64,000 bases of DNA from Xenopus tropicalis (Eukaryota > Chordata > Amphibia > Anura > Pipidae). The stretch lies in NCBI RefSeq assembly GCF_000004195.4, contig NC_030678.2, positions 58,807,378 through 58,871,377 on the forward strand, written 5' to 3'. Position numbers and translations under genes: made by a program. Positions 45,823-56,873 of the stretch are shown piece by piece. The number at the start of each line of letters is the position of its first letter. Position 1 is the stretch's first letter. The notes under the pieces are model-generated. The model did no database searches, was not told the origin of the DNA, and worked only from the letters and a program-made list of their open reading frames with translations.

Positions 45823-46120
45823 AGCAGAAGTAAAGGTACGATTACTGAGGGGTGCCAAAATGTTAGGCACCCCCCAGAGATTGTAGTCACTTACCTTATA
45901 CCCCAGGCTGGTGCTTGTGTTAAGAGAAAACCACACCAGCCCAGGGTAGCTGCTAGCAAGTGATCCTCTTCCTTCTTCCTCGCTTGCACATGTGCAGTAG
46001 TCTTTCTCTTTACCGCACATGTGTCAGTCCCAAGAGCCCCAACCTGGGGTATAAGGTAAACGATTACAGTGCCTAACATTTTGCCATCCACCAGTGATTT
46101 TACCTTTCCTTCCCCTTTAA
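45819..46120. mobile_element. T2-like MITE, 'GGGGTGCC' family, copy 2 (right of pair)
   Basis: TTAA at 45819-45822 and 46117-46120. Begins AAGCAGAAGTAAAGG and ends CCTTTCCTTCCCCTT. It contains 'ggtgccaaaatgttaggca' and 'caccagcccagggtagct', shared with 15830-16153. Confidence 0.8.
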
Positions 46121-46538
46121 CATTTCAGAGAAAAATTCAAATCTTTCATGCTAATATAAATTTTAGAGGTACATGCTTGAAACCTGAAGTTTCGACCTCA
46201 ATTCAGTTGTTCAGATCTCAGTTGTCTGTTTGTGTTTCAGCGTTGTAAAACCATCAAGCCAATAAATGAAAAAAATGTAAATATAAGGATATGCATAGAT
46301 TAGATACAATAGATTATTTTCTATTAATATGGCTTAGTTATCATCAAGTACATCTAATTTACCATTACTTATAGAAAAAGCCAATCATTTAAAAATGAGG
46401 AAATGTTTTTTTAAGTAAGCACTGTTGAATTTCATATTTTTTTGGATAGCTGTTTTTTGTAAAACAGATCCCATACCTTTAATGAAAGAATTAGACTTAC
46501 TCATCAGGCAGAATACAGAGACAGCTAGGGTTGATCAA

Positions 46539-46954
46539 TTAAAAGTTCACCTTCAAGTTTTTTGTGCATTAAAGAATTTTCATATTCTTAAACACTTCTT
46601 AGCAACCTTTGAAATCAGTCTGATTTTTGAATTATTGTTTCCAGGTTTTATCTTTCTATTAACACATTCTACTATTTATCTTCCAGTCATTAATTTCAAA
46701 AACTGCCTGGTTACTAGTGTAAATTGGCCCCTGATAACCAGCTGCTGAAATTTGGAGAGCTCCTATACAAAAAACTGAACCATGAAAAATGAAAACACAA
46801 AAAACATAACAAATGAAGACCAACTGCAAATTTGGAGAGCTCCTATACAAAAAACTGAACCATGAAAAATGAAAACACAAAAAACATAACAAATGAAGAC
46901 CAACTGCAAATAGTCTCAGAATATCAAGCTTCATTATACTAAAATGTAATTTAA
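46539..46954. mobile_element. T2-like MITE with an 80-bp tandem duplication
   Basis: TTAA at 46539-46542 and 46951-46954. Begins AAAGTTCACCTTCAAG. Bases about 46749-46910 are two essentially identical copies of an 80-base unit (starts 'aaatttggagagctcctat'). 'gtctcagaatatcaagctt' follows, a typical tail of this family. Confidence 0.7.
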
Positions 46955-47796
46955 AGATTAACTAGGAAAAAAAGATACTAAATTAGGTTTTGAGATGCAA
47001 AATTAATGACGACTGGAATTTAATTACATTAATGGCTCTCAAAATTCTCTTAATGAGGAAAGCACACATGATTCTAATATTAGCACAAGTTATCAAAATG
47101 TAGCCATGTTATGACTGCTAGAGAGGAATCTCTGCTGAGTAACAATTATAGACATGACATACACAAATAACACACAACATATGGCACAAAGCCGGAAAAG
47201 CATGAACTCTTTGCCATCTGGGTAATGAAAATGAAATGCTATGACACACCACAAATACACAGCAAGCTTGAAAAGTACAGCCAGACATTGCTGGGTCCAA
47301 CCCCAAATTATTACCAATGTTATTTAATTATTCATTCATTTCACCACTTGCCAAATTTATTTATTTTTTTGTGGGTGTTAAATCCCCACATCTACATTTA
47401 CTTTGCGTAAGTGGGTTTATTAGTTAAGTCTCTCTCATAAATAAATGCAAAAAAATGTTGAAAAAATCCAAAATGTCATATATATAACCAGATGTTAATA
47501 AACAGTTTGTCATAAAACAAACACTTCCTAAATATGTAATTGCAAAGCCATAAATAGTGATGGCTCCGCAAGAAAATAAGTTCATACATTAGCATTTCAA
47601 CAATTATGGAATTGTGACTGAACATCCAACACTGCTTCCACAAGTTTACTTCTTGTTTTAAGATTATGTATTTCTGGTAATGTTTTTTTTCTCCATTTTT
47701 CTTCTTTTCCTTTTTTTATTTTATGATACCTACAATATGATAGTTGACAGAACAAGAGGAATTTAAAAAGCAGGTCAAGAGACACCATATGTAATG
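46955..47796. other. intron 1, nothing recognised
   Basis: AT-rich intron. Bases 47732-47765 recur almost exactly at 49463-49495 (see findings). Confidence 0.45.
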
Positions 47797-48390
47797 TGTA
47801 ACAGGCCTTTTTGACCCATGCACCATAACGTGGTATATTTATCAGGCAAGAGAACTTAGAGGTCAGGGACAGAATTTTCTAGTAATTTAATCGGCAAGTA
47901 GCACAAGATATTGGTGCCATTTTAAGCCATAAATTCAACAGAGTTAGTGCCACCAACTGGTAGGATTTGCCCTGAGTGTCCCGTAGACAGTCCATGTGTA
48001 GCCAAGCCACAGATAGGCTGATATACTGCAATCCTTGACGTTATTGTTTCTCCAGGTTGCACAAATCCAGTGGGGCTGATGGTCCCATAAGAGTTCCATG
48101 GGCCTTAGTGGGAGGGATGTTGGTCTCTAAGTTTCCCTTCATTTGAGAAAGATACTGTAGTTGCTCACCTTTAAGGGGGTTTAAAATTTCCATGGATTTC
48201 ATGACTCGTTCTGCCTGTTGTTTCCTCTTCCTAAGTCTCCTAAAAACTATATATTCACTCATAAACCCCTTAGAATATACTCCTGAAGTCTACTGACTTT
48301 CTTCACGCCTCCCCTCAGAAGGTATGCTATCTCATACCTTTGTCTGATAACCTTGCTGAGCTGTAGGTATGAATATGCAGACACGGTAAG

Positions 48391-49240
48391 CAGGGCCGCC
48401 ATCAGGGGGGCACAGGGGGTACGATCGTACCGGGCCCGAGCTTTAAAGGGGGCCCGGCCGCGCTAGAGTTTCCTTAGCTCGGGCCCCCTTTCATCAAGCC
48501 CGGGCCCTGTCTTTAGCTGTATCCTCCTCTCTGTGCCGCGGCTCTCTGCCGCATCTCCGCTTTTATAAGGTTGCGCCCGTGCGTACTGACGTCACACGCA
48601 CGGGCCGCAACCTTATAAAAGCACAGAAGTAGCAGCGAGCCGCGGCACAGAGAGGAGGACATCACCGGAGGTGGGGGCTGCTGGGGGCCGGGAAGGAGGG
48701 AAATGGAAGGTGCTTGGGGGCCTTGGGAGGTGAGCTGGAGGATACTTGGGGCCCTGGGAGGTGAGCTGAAGGATACTTGGGGGCCCTGGGGGGTGAGCTG
48801 AAGGATACTTGTGGGCCCTGGGAGGTGAGCTGAAGGATACTTGGGGGCCCTGGGGGGTGAGCTGAAGAATGCTGTGGGGGAGCTGGAGGATGCTTGGAGG
48901 GGCCTGGAGGGAAACAGGAGGATGCTGGGGGGGAGCCGAAGGATGCGGAAGGAAGCAGCGGAGAGCAGGCCATAGTATGAGTAATTTGGGGGAGGACCAC
49001 CAATGTTTTAGGGGGCCCTGGGCTGGCTAGCAATGATTTAGGGGGTGCCTGCCCTGGCACCAATGCAAAATGTAACCCCTGGCCACCAATGTTTTAGGGG
49101 GGCCCTGGCTACCAATGTCTGTATGTCCTTTGTATTGATGGGAGGGGTCACTGGGGGAGGGGCCATTGGGAGTGTGGGAGGAGGGGGGGGCCCAGAAAAT
49201 CTTGTTGTGAGGGGCCCCGTGGTTTCTGATGGCGGCCCTG
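48391..49240. mobile_element. hAT-type element with minisatellite and hairpin
   Basis: Termini CAGGGCCGCCATCAG and CTGATGGCGGCCCTG, flanked by the perfect 8-base duplication ACGGTAAG (48383-48390 and 49241-49248). The left half has a strong hairpin: 'cctcctctctgtgccgcggc' with its complement near 48638-48658, and inside it 'ttataaggttgcgcccgtgc' with 'cgcacgggccgcaacctta'. A CRE-like TGACGTCA (48587-48594) sits at the hairpin tip. The right half is a G-rich tandem array. No transposase. Confidence 0.92.
48715..48920. repeat. G-rich minisatellite, ~31-bp unit
   Basis: About six copies of a unit containing 'ctgggaggtgagctgaagga' and 'tacttgggggccc', degrading rightwards into 'ggaggatgctgggggg'. 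It lies inside the hAT element 48391-49240. Confidence 0.9.
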
Positions 49241-49390
49241 ACGGTAAGGACAGGAAACACAGTAAGGGGTGGAGCTACCATATTGAAAGGGGTTAGGTTC
49301 AGCAGACAGAATGTCATTAGTGCCTCAAAGGACTATAACAAGATTAGTATCCAAATTACAGAATAATTTAACCCTGTATATCCTGTTACA

Positions 49391-50998
49391 CATGGCACTG
49401 AATCACCCACAGTAAATAAAGTACAAGATACACATTGATAACATACAAGCCCACAACAGACAACAATATGATAATTGACAGAACAAGAGGAATTAATATA
49501 TATATATAACACTTGTGTGCAGATTTACCAATTAGTGCTGCTATTTGTACATTACTTTCATTTCTTATATCTGAAGATCTTTCTGAGGCAGAAAAATATT
49601 ATTATTAAAAGGAAATGCTACCAATATATCTCTTGACATAAATAAACCAGGTATAACATTTATCAATGTTTAATTATGTGTTCATGGGGGTAAGGATTGC
49701 ATCCTTCTCTTACAGCCAGGATTGGCCTAACTATAGGCTGGGTATGTTCAGAGAGGTGTTCCTTATATGCCCAAGGATATCAGCTGGGTTTTCTCTGACT
49801 AAAGATCACTCTAGAAGTTAGCAGCAGAGGTAGAGAAGCTAGCAGAACAAGAAGAAAGTGATTAGTACCGCAGGTGTGAACCACCCAAAAGTCATGGCTA
49901 AAGGCAGAGGGAATTCCAGGGGAACAAAACTCTGAAGGCCTTGTACTGACGAGCTAGATACCTCACTGTAGCTACTATCCTGCATTTCACTGTAACATCT
50001 GAGAGGATTTTACTTGTTTACCATCTGTAAAACTGGCCATACTCATACCAATAATAATAAAAAACAAAAGGTTCTGAAATCAAGCAAGTTTCATAATTTT
50101 ATATGTTGATGAACGGTCTGCCAGTTCATGGTGCATTGGCAAATGAGGAAGTAAAGAGGAACTGCAGCTCCTCTTCATTTTCTATTTTTCCCATCATTCC
50201 CCCACCATTTCCCCACCATTCTGTGTGTCTACTCATAAGCTCTACATCCATTAAGCCTAAGGGCAGATTGGGTAGAGTGCATACCTGAGTATGACTGCCT
50301 TAGATCTTTGTGACCTGTTGTGAGAACAAGTTCCAGCTATAAGTTAACTGTTGTTTTCTGAGAATCACTGGCACCAATTTTACTGTGAAGGAAAAGAAAC
50401 CCTTTCCTTCTGTATTACAGCAAGACCCACCTAAAAGAGTGTGTTTAGTTAAATGCAACAAGGAGTTGTTTTAAAACAGCACACATACCAGTATATAAAT
50501 GTATATCATATATAATATATGAATCATATCAAGGAATGGCAAATAAATGTCTATATATTCACCTTACATGGGAAAATGCTTTTGTTTACATAAATATTCA
50601 GCTAAAGGAACATGGTATGCCAGCAATTCAGTATGCTGGTAAACAGGAATTGCAGGGGCTGTTATTATAGTCTACCATGGACTCCACTTCAGGATTTCTG
50701 TGGCCTGCTTAACATTCCTCACATAGTTCTGCCAGAGACATGATGGAAGTGAAGTTCACTCTGTCCTTGCCTAGCTTTCACTTGGTATTTATACCAGGTA
50801 TTAGACGTTATCGATATCCACCACCACAGCATTATCTAACAGTGGGAGTTATTTTAGCTAATTACTGTTACTGTATAAAGAAAGTTTAAACTATAGGAAA
50901 CATTTAACAAATTCAGCCTGCATAAAAAGCATTAAAACATTAAAGCAATGCATGTATTTTGATACAAACATCATTATATTATATACAGTGTATATTCA

Positions 50999-51001
<3 letters not shown>
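49391..51001. other. intron 1, nothing recognised
   Basis: About 1.6 kb of intron. The Pro/Ser-rich open frames near 48.7-49.3 kb come from the G-rich array and are not genes. Confidence 0.45.

Positions 51002-51037
<36 letters not shown>
51002..51037. repeat. (AT)n microsatellite
   Basis: About 18 uninterrupted AT repeats at the left edge of a MITE fragment. Confidence 0.97.
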
Positions 51038-51039
<2 letters not shown>

Positions 51040-51222
51040 TGTGGGACCTGTTATTCAGAATGCTTGTTAGTTGGGGTTTTCCAAATAAGGGATCCTTCTG
51101 TAATTTGGATCAAAAAATTAAATTAAAAATCACTTAAACATAAAATAAACAAAAAAGTATTGTTCTGCCTGGCTATCCTAATTTCTGGATAACAGGTTTG
51201 CCATCCTGGATCCCTTACCTGT
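51037..51222. mobile_element. 'ACAGGTATGGG' MITE, copy D, internally deleted
   Basis: Starts 'aggtgtgggacctgttattc' and ends 'gatcccttacctgt'. It includes 'gtaatttggatc' in the orientation opposite to copies A and C. About 140 bases shorter than those copies. Confidence 0.7.
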
Positions 51223-51305
51223 ATCAGCAGTCAGCTTTAAGTAACCAATTTGCAATAGTATATTCTAATCTACTGTCATAACAACTATCACTACCTGCCA
51301 ACTAA

Positions 51306-51649
51306 AGGTGGCCATACACGAGCAGATCCGCTCGCTTGGCGATGTCGCCAAGCGAGCGGATCTTCCCCCGATATCCCCACCTACGGGTGGGCGATATCGG
51401 GGACCATTTAGGTAAAAAAAATAATAATCCGATCGTTTGGCCCCAGTCGGATCGGGGACCGCATCAACGAGCCGATGCGGTCCCCGATCCGACCAGATTT
51501 TCTAACCTGGCCGATCGAGATCTGGCCAATTTCAGGCTAGATATCGGTCGGCCAGGCCGCTCTGCTCTCCCCATACACGGCCGATTAGCTGCCGAATCGG
51601 TCCAAGGGACCGATATCGGCAGCTATAGTCGGCCCGTGTATGGCCACCT
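51306..51649. mobile_element. serial-hairpin Harbinger-like MITE, copy 2
   Basis: Termini AGGTGGCCATACACG and CGTGTATGGCCACCT as in 20333-20674, flanked by TAA (51303-51305) and TTA (51650-51652). Successive perfect or near-perfect hairpins: 51325-51362 (GATCCGCTCGCTTGGCGA and complement), 'cgatatccccacc' with 'gggtgggcgatatcg', and 'cggatcggggaccgcatc' with 'gatgcggtccccgatccg'. The inner hairpins differ in sequence from those of copy 1. Confidence 0.88.
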
Positions 51650-51729
51650 TTAGTCTGGACAATCTCCTTGATTGGCCTAACTAACAAATATGGCTGAACT
51701 AACAAATATAGCTGAAAACTCTGTACTAA

Positions 51730-51731
51730 CC

Positions 51732-51762
<31 letters not shown>

Positions 51763-51764
51763 AT
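51730..51764. repeat. poly-C and (CA)n tract
   Basis: A run of about 18 C followed by seven or eight AC repeats. Confidence 0.95.
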
Positions 51765-54432
51765 AGAATTATATCTTACTAAATCTATGTGAAGAGTATT
51801 TGCTGTGGATCGCCTTTAATTGTTCAAATGAGATGTTTGCCATTATTAGGAACACAGCAGCTGTAATGGCAATATAAAGTGCTGTTCAAGATATACATTC
51901 ATACAGAAAAATAGACAGCCAGTGTGATCATTTTTTAATTATAGCAGCAGTGCTCCACTTCCCTACTAAAGTAAGGTTCTCACAGCTACCAGATGGCTAC
52001 CGACTACTTCTTTTCAGATATCCTCGCCATTAGAGCAACAGACACCTATCCACTAAGATCTACCATTTTTTCTTCTAGGAAAATCATTGCTTCTACTTAG
52101 CCGAAAACCCTGCCAGTGCCTCAGACTAAAATACAGGAAGTCATTGTCCATCGGGAAATGAAAATGCTGATACACCCTCCCAAATCAAATTCAATCCTAT
52201 CAGTGCAATTTGGCCATACCAAGTACAAAGGACTAATATATGTATCCATGCTGCCTATTAACCCTTGCACTGCAACTGAATCACCCACATATGACTAAAA
52301 AGACAATCATTTCTTATAAAGGTATACATTAGCATGCTATTGTTTATTTGCAAAGGTCTGCATCTTTTGGACATTTTCTATGAAATATTCTCACAAACAC
52401 ACAAATGTTAAAGATCTGCTGAATATGTTCTACCACTGGACCCTTGTGGGTGGCAGTGCTTAAAAGTAAAGAATACATTAATAGCCAATTATGCAGTATT
52501 GTTATGTATTGCCAAATGTTGGATATGAGGAAATTGAACAAGGATTCCATTCCAGTTAATAGTCTATTTTCAGAAGTTTTTTAACATATCATTTAAGGAT
52601 AAGTTGTCTTATACATCAATTGCATTCTATACCAAGTAATTTGTTTTTTGCAAGTAAAACGGCTCCTATGCACCACTGGGTTGTAGTTTCTGTGGTAGCA
52701 CACAATACACACATTGTGCCCACTACTTCAGGAAAGCAGCTGACATGGCACTTAGTAAACAATAATGAAAGTACAATTACCAGTTCTGGATTACAGTTGT
52801 AAATATCCCTATTATCTCTGTGGCAATATTAATACACCAACCCCAATAACTCAGAGACCAAAAGGGTCAGAGTGCAAAAAGCAAAGAACAGGAACAACCT
52901 TAAATCTGGCGCAGGGTGCAGAATGCATCATGACCCCAGGATAGCATGAGAGAAAGACACAGTCTTCACATAAATGGGGGTAAAGAATGATAATCATGAT
53001 AACATCTAGGGTGAATGCCAGTTTTCTGGGGTCAATGGCAGTTTTCTTGCAACACAATAACATAGTAAAAGTTATAATAATATGGCTTTGAACATTTAAG
53101 GCATATATTTTCAGACCTAGGATAAATTGGGATTAAACATAATCCTACAGTGGATTGTCTCTGCCACCATTTCCCAAATTCTCAAAGCCCTTGACACATC
53201 CACTAGGTTGTGTATGAAAGATACTCTCTACCCACAGAAACCCTCAACACTACTGAAAGATGGTAGGTGGTATAGGACAATCTGTATATTATTTTATATG
53301 CTCTCTGGTAGTGGCACATACAAAGGTTCTCACTTTCTCTAACCAGAGCAAGTTTAAATGCAAAGTAATCATTGCCTCTAGTCAACTTGCTTCATAGTAG
53401 CAGAACATCTTTGGTACTCCAAATCTTCCCATGGTTTTTGGCTTTGTAAGAATGGAATCTATTATTTTAGGATGTTTCCTCTCCCTTTCTTTCTAGAAAG
53501 TGAATTGAGAGTCCTAGGCAAAAAAGTAATTTAAATTGATACTATGTGGCCAAACCATGGCAGTTTATATGTATTAAACTGCCTGTTTGTCCTGCTAATG
53601 GAGAGATACTCTTTTACCTTGTTAGAACTATAACTTATGAGTGTGTGATTTACCAAAAGGAGCACTAATTTGAAGTGGAAGCATGCCCACAATTACACGG
53701 AAATTCTTGCAAAAAACACTGCATTGTGGCTAAAAAACATGGTGATTATGGACATGGAAATCTTAATTTGCACTTAGCAAAACTGAGTAGTAATTGAACA
53801 CTATACAGCTACTGTGTTGCTATTATACCCTCTGATCTACCAAGTGCCTGTCTCTAGAAGCAGCTGCATCTGTGGTCTTTTACTACTGGTGTCCCTAAAT
53901 GTAAACCTGACGGCTAGTTCTGGGAAAATACACACAATTACTCATAAATCTAGTTGCTGTACAATCTGTTCTGAGTATAATCTTTGTTACTACTCATTCT
54001 CTATGGTACAACAGCAGCCAACACAAATGAGGCAGACCAGAACATCAGCAGTAAAACACATACAGACTGAACAAAACAAATATACCTGTTCTACAGAGAT
54101 AACACAGAAAATTAATACATCTTCTATGAGCCTTTACAAAGCCTTACAAACAGGGACCATTTTCTTCTCTGGCCATCGCTATCTAGATATTTAAAGGGCC
54201 TAAAAAAAGGGTGGAGGACAAAAAGCACTACATCTGAGACATAACAACTACAGTTGGAAATGTCTTGATGATCCATTTAGACAACTGTATAACAAATAAT
54301 GTGCATTTATAAACAGAGAGCAATTTTTTCCCATAAATACAGTATGGGGTGAATGTCATAAATAAAACCGTAAAAATATTTCCATAAATAAGATGAAACC
54401 TTTGGCTCTGTAATACTCTTTTATTACTACAC
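51765..54432. other. intron 1, nothing recognised
   Basis: About 2.7 kb of AT-rich intron. Open frames such as 53814-54194 have no recognised domain or splice context. Confidence 0.45.
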
Positions 54433-54435
54433 TAA

Positions 54436-54565
54436 GGGGCACATTTACTAACCCACGAACGGGCCGAATGCGTCCGATTGCGTTTTTTTCATAATGATCG
54501 GTAATTTTGCAATTTTTTTCGGCGTCTTTGCGATTTTTGCGTAAAAACGCGAGTAAATCAGCCCC
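54436..54565. mobile_element. deleted copy of the palindromic Harbinger-like MITE
   Basis: Flanked by TAA (54433-54435 and 54566-54568). Left end GGGGCACATTTACTAACCCA, right end GTAAATCAGCCCC. It keeps only one arm start ('acgggccgaatgcgtccgat') of the 492-base relative at 7946-8437. Confidence 0.85.
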
Positions 54566-55191
54566 TAAGAATTTTCAACTGTGCACAGCACATGGGTAGG
54601 GCCACTGTTTACTACAAAGGGGAATCGATTTTTCTGGACTAAAAAGTCTGTTTCTTTATATGAAATACTATTATATAACCATTTCTGAACCTTATGATTA
54701 GAGTGTAAAACTATGTAACTATAACAAGGATCAGTTTAGCTGAACTAAAGGAAGTTCTTGTATACATATGCAGCCAGCAAGTTTTCACATGTTGTCTCAC
54801 CATGTCCAGACACCATATTTTTGGGTGTTAGACCCTGCATCTAGATGGTGCTAAAGTGCAAAGACTTGCCAGCACAATACAATAGAAAATGCCCCAGAAC
54901 ATGTACCACCTTGTGGTGAATGTTGGTATTTTTTTTCTCTGGGACAATCAGTTAGAAACGCACAACATGGTAATGAAACTAGGATGCATCTGTAGTTCTA
55001 CTGGCGGTAGCACAGTGTAGTTCCATTTAATAGCATTCAGTGCGTTCTATGCTTCTCTGCAGTCTGTTGTCTTCATTTGCACTATACAAAATAGCAACAC
55101 AATGATAATATGAATTGGTGCTTTTCTCTGCATGATGTCCATCTAGTGCTGTGTTATATAAAATACCCTCCCATCATGATCATCATGAAAT

Positions 55192-56378
55192 CTTTTAGGT
55201 GGAGGGAAGAAAACAAAAAAAACTAAAATAATGTGGTTGCATAAGTGTGCACACCCTCTTCTAACTGGGGATGTAGCTGTGTTCATAATTAAGCAATCAC
55301 ATTCAAAATCATGTCAAATAGGTGTCAGCATACACGTGCCATCATTTAAAGTGCAAAAGAATTTCCAAGGCATTAGATATACCACGGAACACAGTGAAGA
55401 CAGTCATCATCAAGTGGAGAAAATATGGCACAACACTGACATTACCAAGAACTGGACGTCCCTCCAAAATAGATGAAAAGACGAGAAGAAAACTGGTCAG
55501 GGAGGCTACCAAGAGGCCTACAGCAACATTAAAGAAGCAGCAGGGATATCTGGCAAGTACTGGCTGTGTGGTACATGGGACAACAATCTCCCGTATTCTT
55601 CATATGTCTGGGCTATGGGGTAGAGTGGCAAGACGAAAGCCTTTTCTTACGAAGAAAAACATCCAAGCCAGGCTACATTTTGCAAAAACACATCTGAAGT
55701 CTCCCAAAAGCATGTGGGAAAAGGTGTTATGGTCTGATGAAACCAAGGTTGAACTTTTTGGCCATAATTCCAAAAAATATGTTTGGCGCAAAAACAATAC
55801 TGCACATCACCAAAAGAACACCATACCCACAGTGAAGCATGGTGGTGGCAGCATCATGCTTTGGGGTTGTTTTTCTTCAGCTGGAACTGGGGCCTTAGTT
55901 AAGATAAAGGGAATTATGAACAGTTCCAAATATCAGTCAATATTGGTACAAAACCCTCAGGCTTTTGCTAGAAAGCTGAACATGAGGAGGAACTTCCATC
56001 TTTCAGCATGACAACAACCCAAAGCTGACAGTTTTGGAGTGTTTCTGCAAAGAAGAGTGGGCAAATCTTGCAAAGTCAAAATGTGCCATGCTGATAGGCT
56101 CATACCCAAAAAGACTGAGTGCTGTAATAAAATCAAAAGGTGCTTCAACAAAGTATTAGTTTAAGGGTGTGCACACTTATGCAACCACATTATTTTAGTT
56201 TTTTTGGTTTTCTTCCCTCCACCTAAAATATTTCAGTTTGTTTTTCAATTGAGTGGTACAGTTTATAGGTTACCTTAAAGGTGGAAAATATTCTGAAACG
56301 ATTTATCTGTGTCTCGTTTTTGTACAGCACAGGAACCTGATATTTTACCAGGGGTGTGTAGACTTTTTATATCCACTG
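55192..56378 (+). mobile_element. Tc1/mariner element 2, truncated and internally deleted
   Basis: The right inverted repeat of about 214 bases (56165-56378) ends CAGTGGATATAAAAAG in complement, followed by TA (56379-56380). Only about 60 inner bases of the left repeat remain (55192-55254, 'aggtggagggaagaaaac'). The transposase gene between them is broken. Confidence 0.9.
55322..56158 (+). pseudogene. Tc1 transposase remnant (element 2)
   Basis: Codons 1-229 from 55322 include the helix-turn-helix part ([17 protein letters not shown]), a GRPSK AT-hook-like linker at about 45-49, the second DNA-binding segment (TTISRILH), and the first catalytic Asp139 ([12 protein letters not shown]) with [13 protein letters not shown]. 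Near 56000 the frame shifts. 'QHDNNPK' follows in another frame, and then the segment with the last catalytic residue (the NPIENLW block) is missing. The sequence resumes with FCKEEWANL and ends KGASTKY at 56158. Two further codon changes (HDNN for HDND) add to the loss. It cannot encode an active enzyme. Confidence 0.88.
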
Positions 56379-56664
56379 TATAAATAAGTGCTTTCTACAA
56401 GTCAGAATACACACGTATGCCCTAAAATCAGCAATGGCCCAAATCCACTTTTTCCATAATCAACTGATACTTGTGATTCAACTAAGCTCATAATTCACAA
56501 GGATGTATGCTCTTACAAGCATATATATAGAATATAAATGTATGGCCGATTAGTAAATAATACAGATGATATTAGCATCAGAATTCAATAATCAGCCCTG
56601 TACCATCATTTGCGACAACCCCTAAGCTTTGCTTTTCAATAACTGCCCAGAGCACATTGGGCAT

Positions 56665-56873
56665 GTGAGTAACACTTATGCAACCATATTATTTAAATTT
56701 TTTTGGTTTTCTTCCCTCCACCTAAAAGATTTGAGTTTTTCAATTGAGTGGTACAGTTTATAGGTCACATTAAAGGTGGAAAAAGTTCTGAAATGATTTA
56801 TCTTTGTCTCATTTTTGTACAGCACAGGAACCTGACATTTTACCAGGGATGTGTAGACTTTTAATATCCACTG
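56665..56873. repeat. orphan Tc1 inverted repeat
   Basis: A second, diverged copy of the right repeat of element 2, from 'cttatgcaaccatattattt' to TATCCACTG, followed by TA. It stands alone 287 bases beyond the first. No transposase or left repeat adjoins it. Confidence 0.85.

Larger units (their letters stand above)
47797..49390. mobile_element. candidate solo LTR or MITE interrupted by a hAT element
   Basis: Bounded by TGTAACAGG (47797-47805) and CCTGTTACA (49382-49390). The inverted match extends to 12 bases (ATGTGTAACAGG). TG...CA ends would suit a solo LTR of about 740 bases once the hAT insertion (48391-49240) is removed. No clean target duplication is seen. The 73-codon minus-strand frame 48041-48262 (KRKQQAERVMKSMEILNP...) lies inside and has no domain I recognise. 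Confidence 0.4.

Noticed and set aside
48662..49063. Pro/Ser-rich frame resembling a collagen- or mucin-like protein
   Set aside because: It is the complement of the G-rich minisatellite in the hAT element; no start context, splice sites or conservation signal.
53814..54194. 126-codon frame with a hydrophobic start, considered as a small secreted protein
   Set aside because: No promoter, splice or domain evidence. Its length is within what AT-rich intron can give by chance across six frames of 64 kb.
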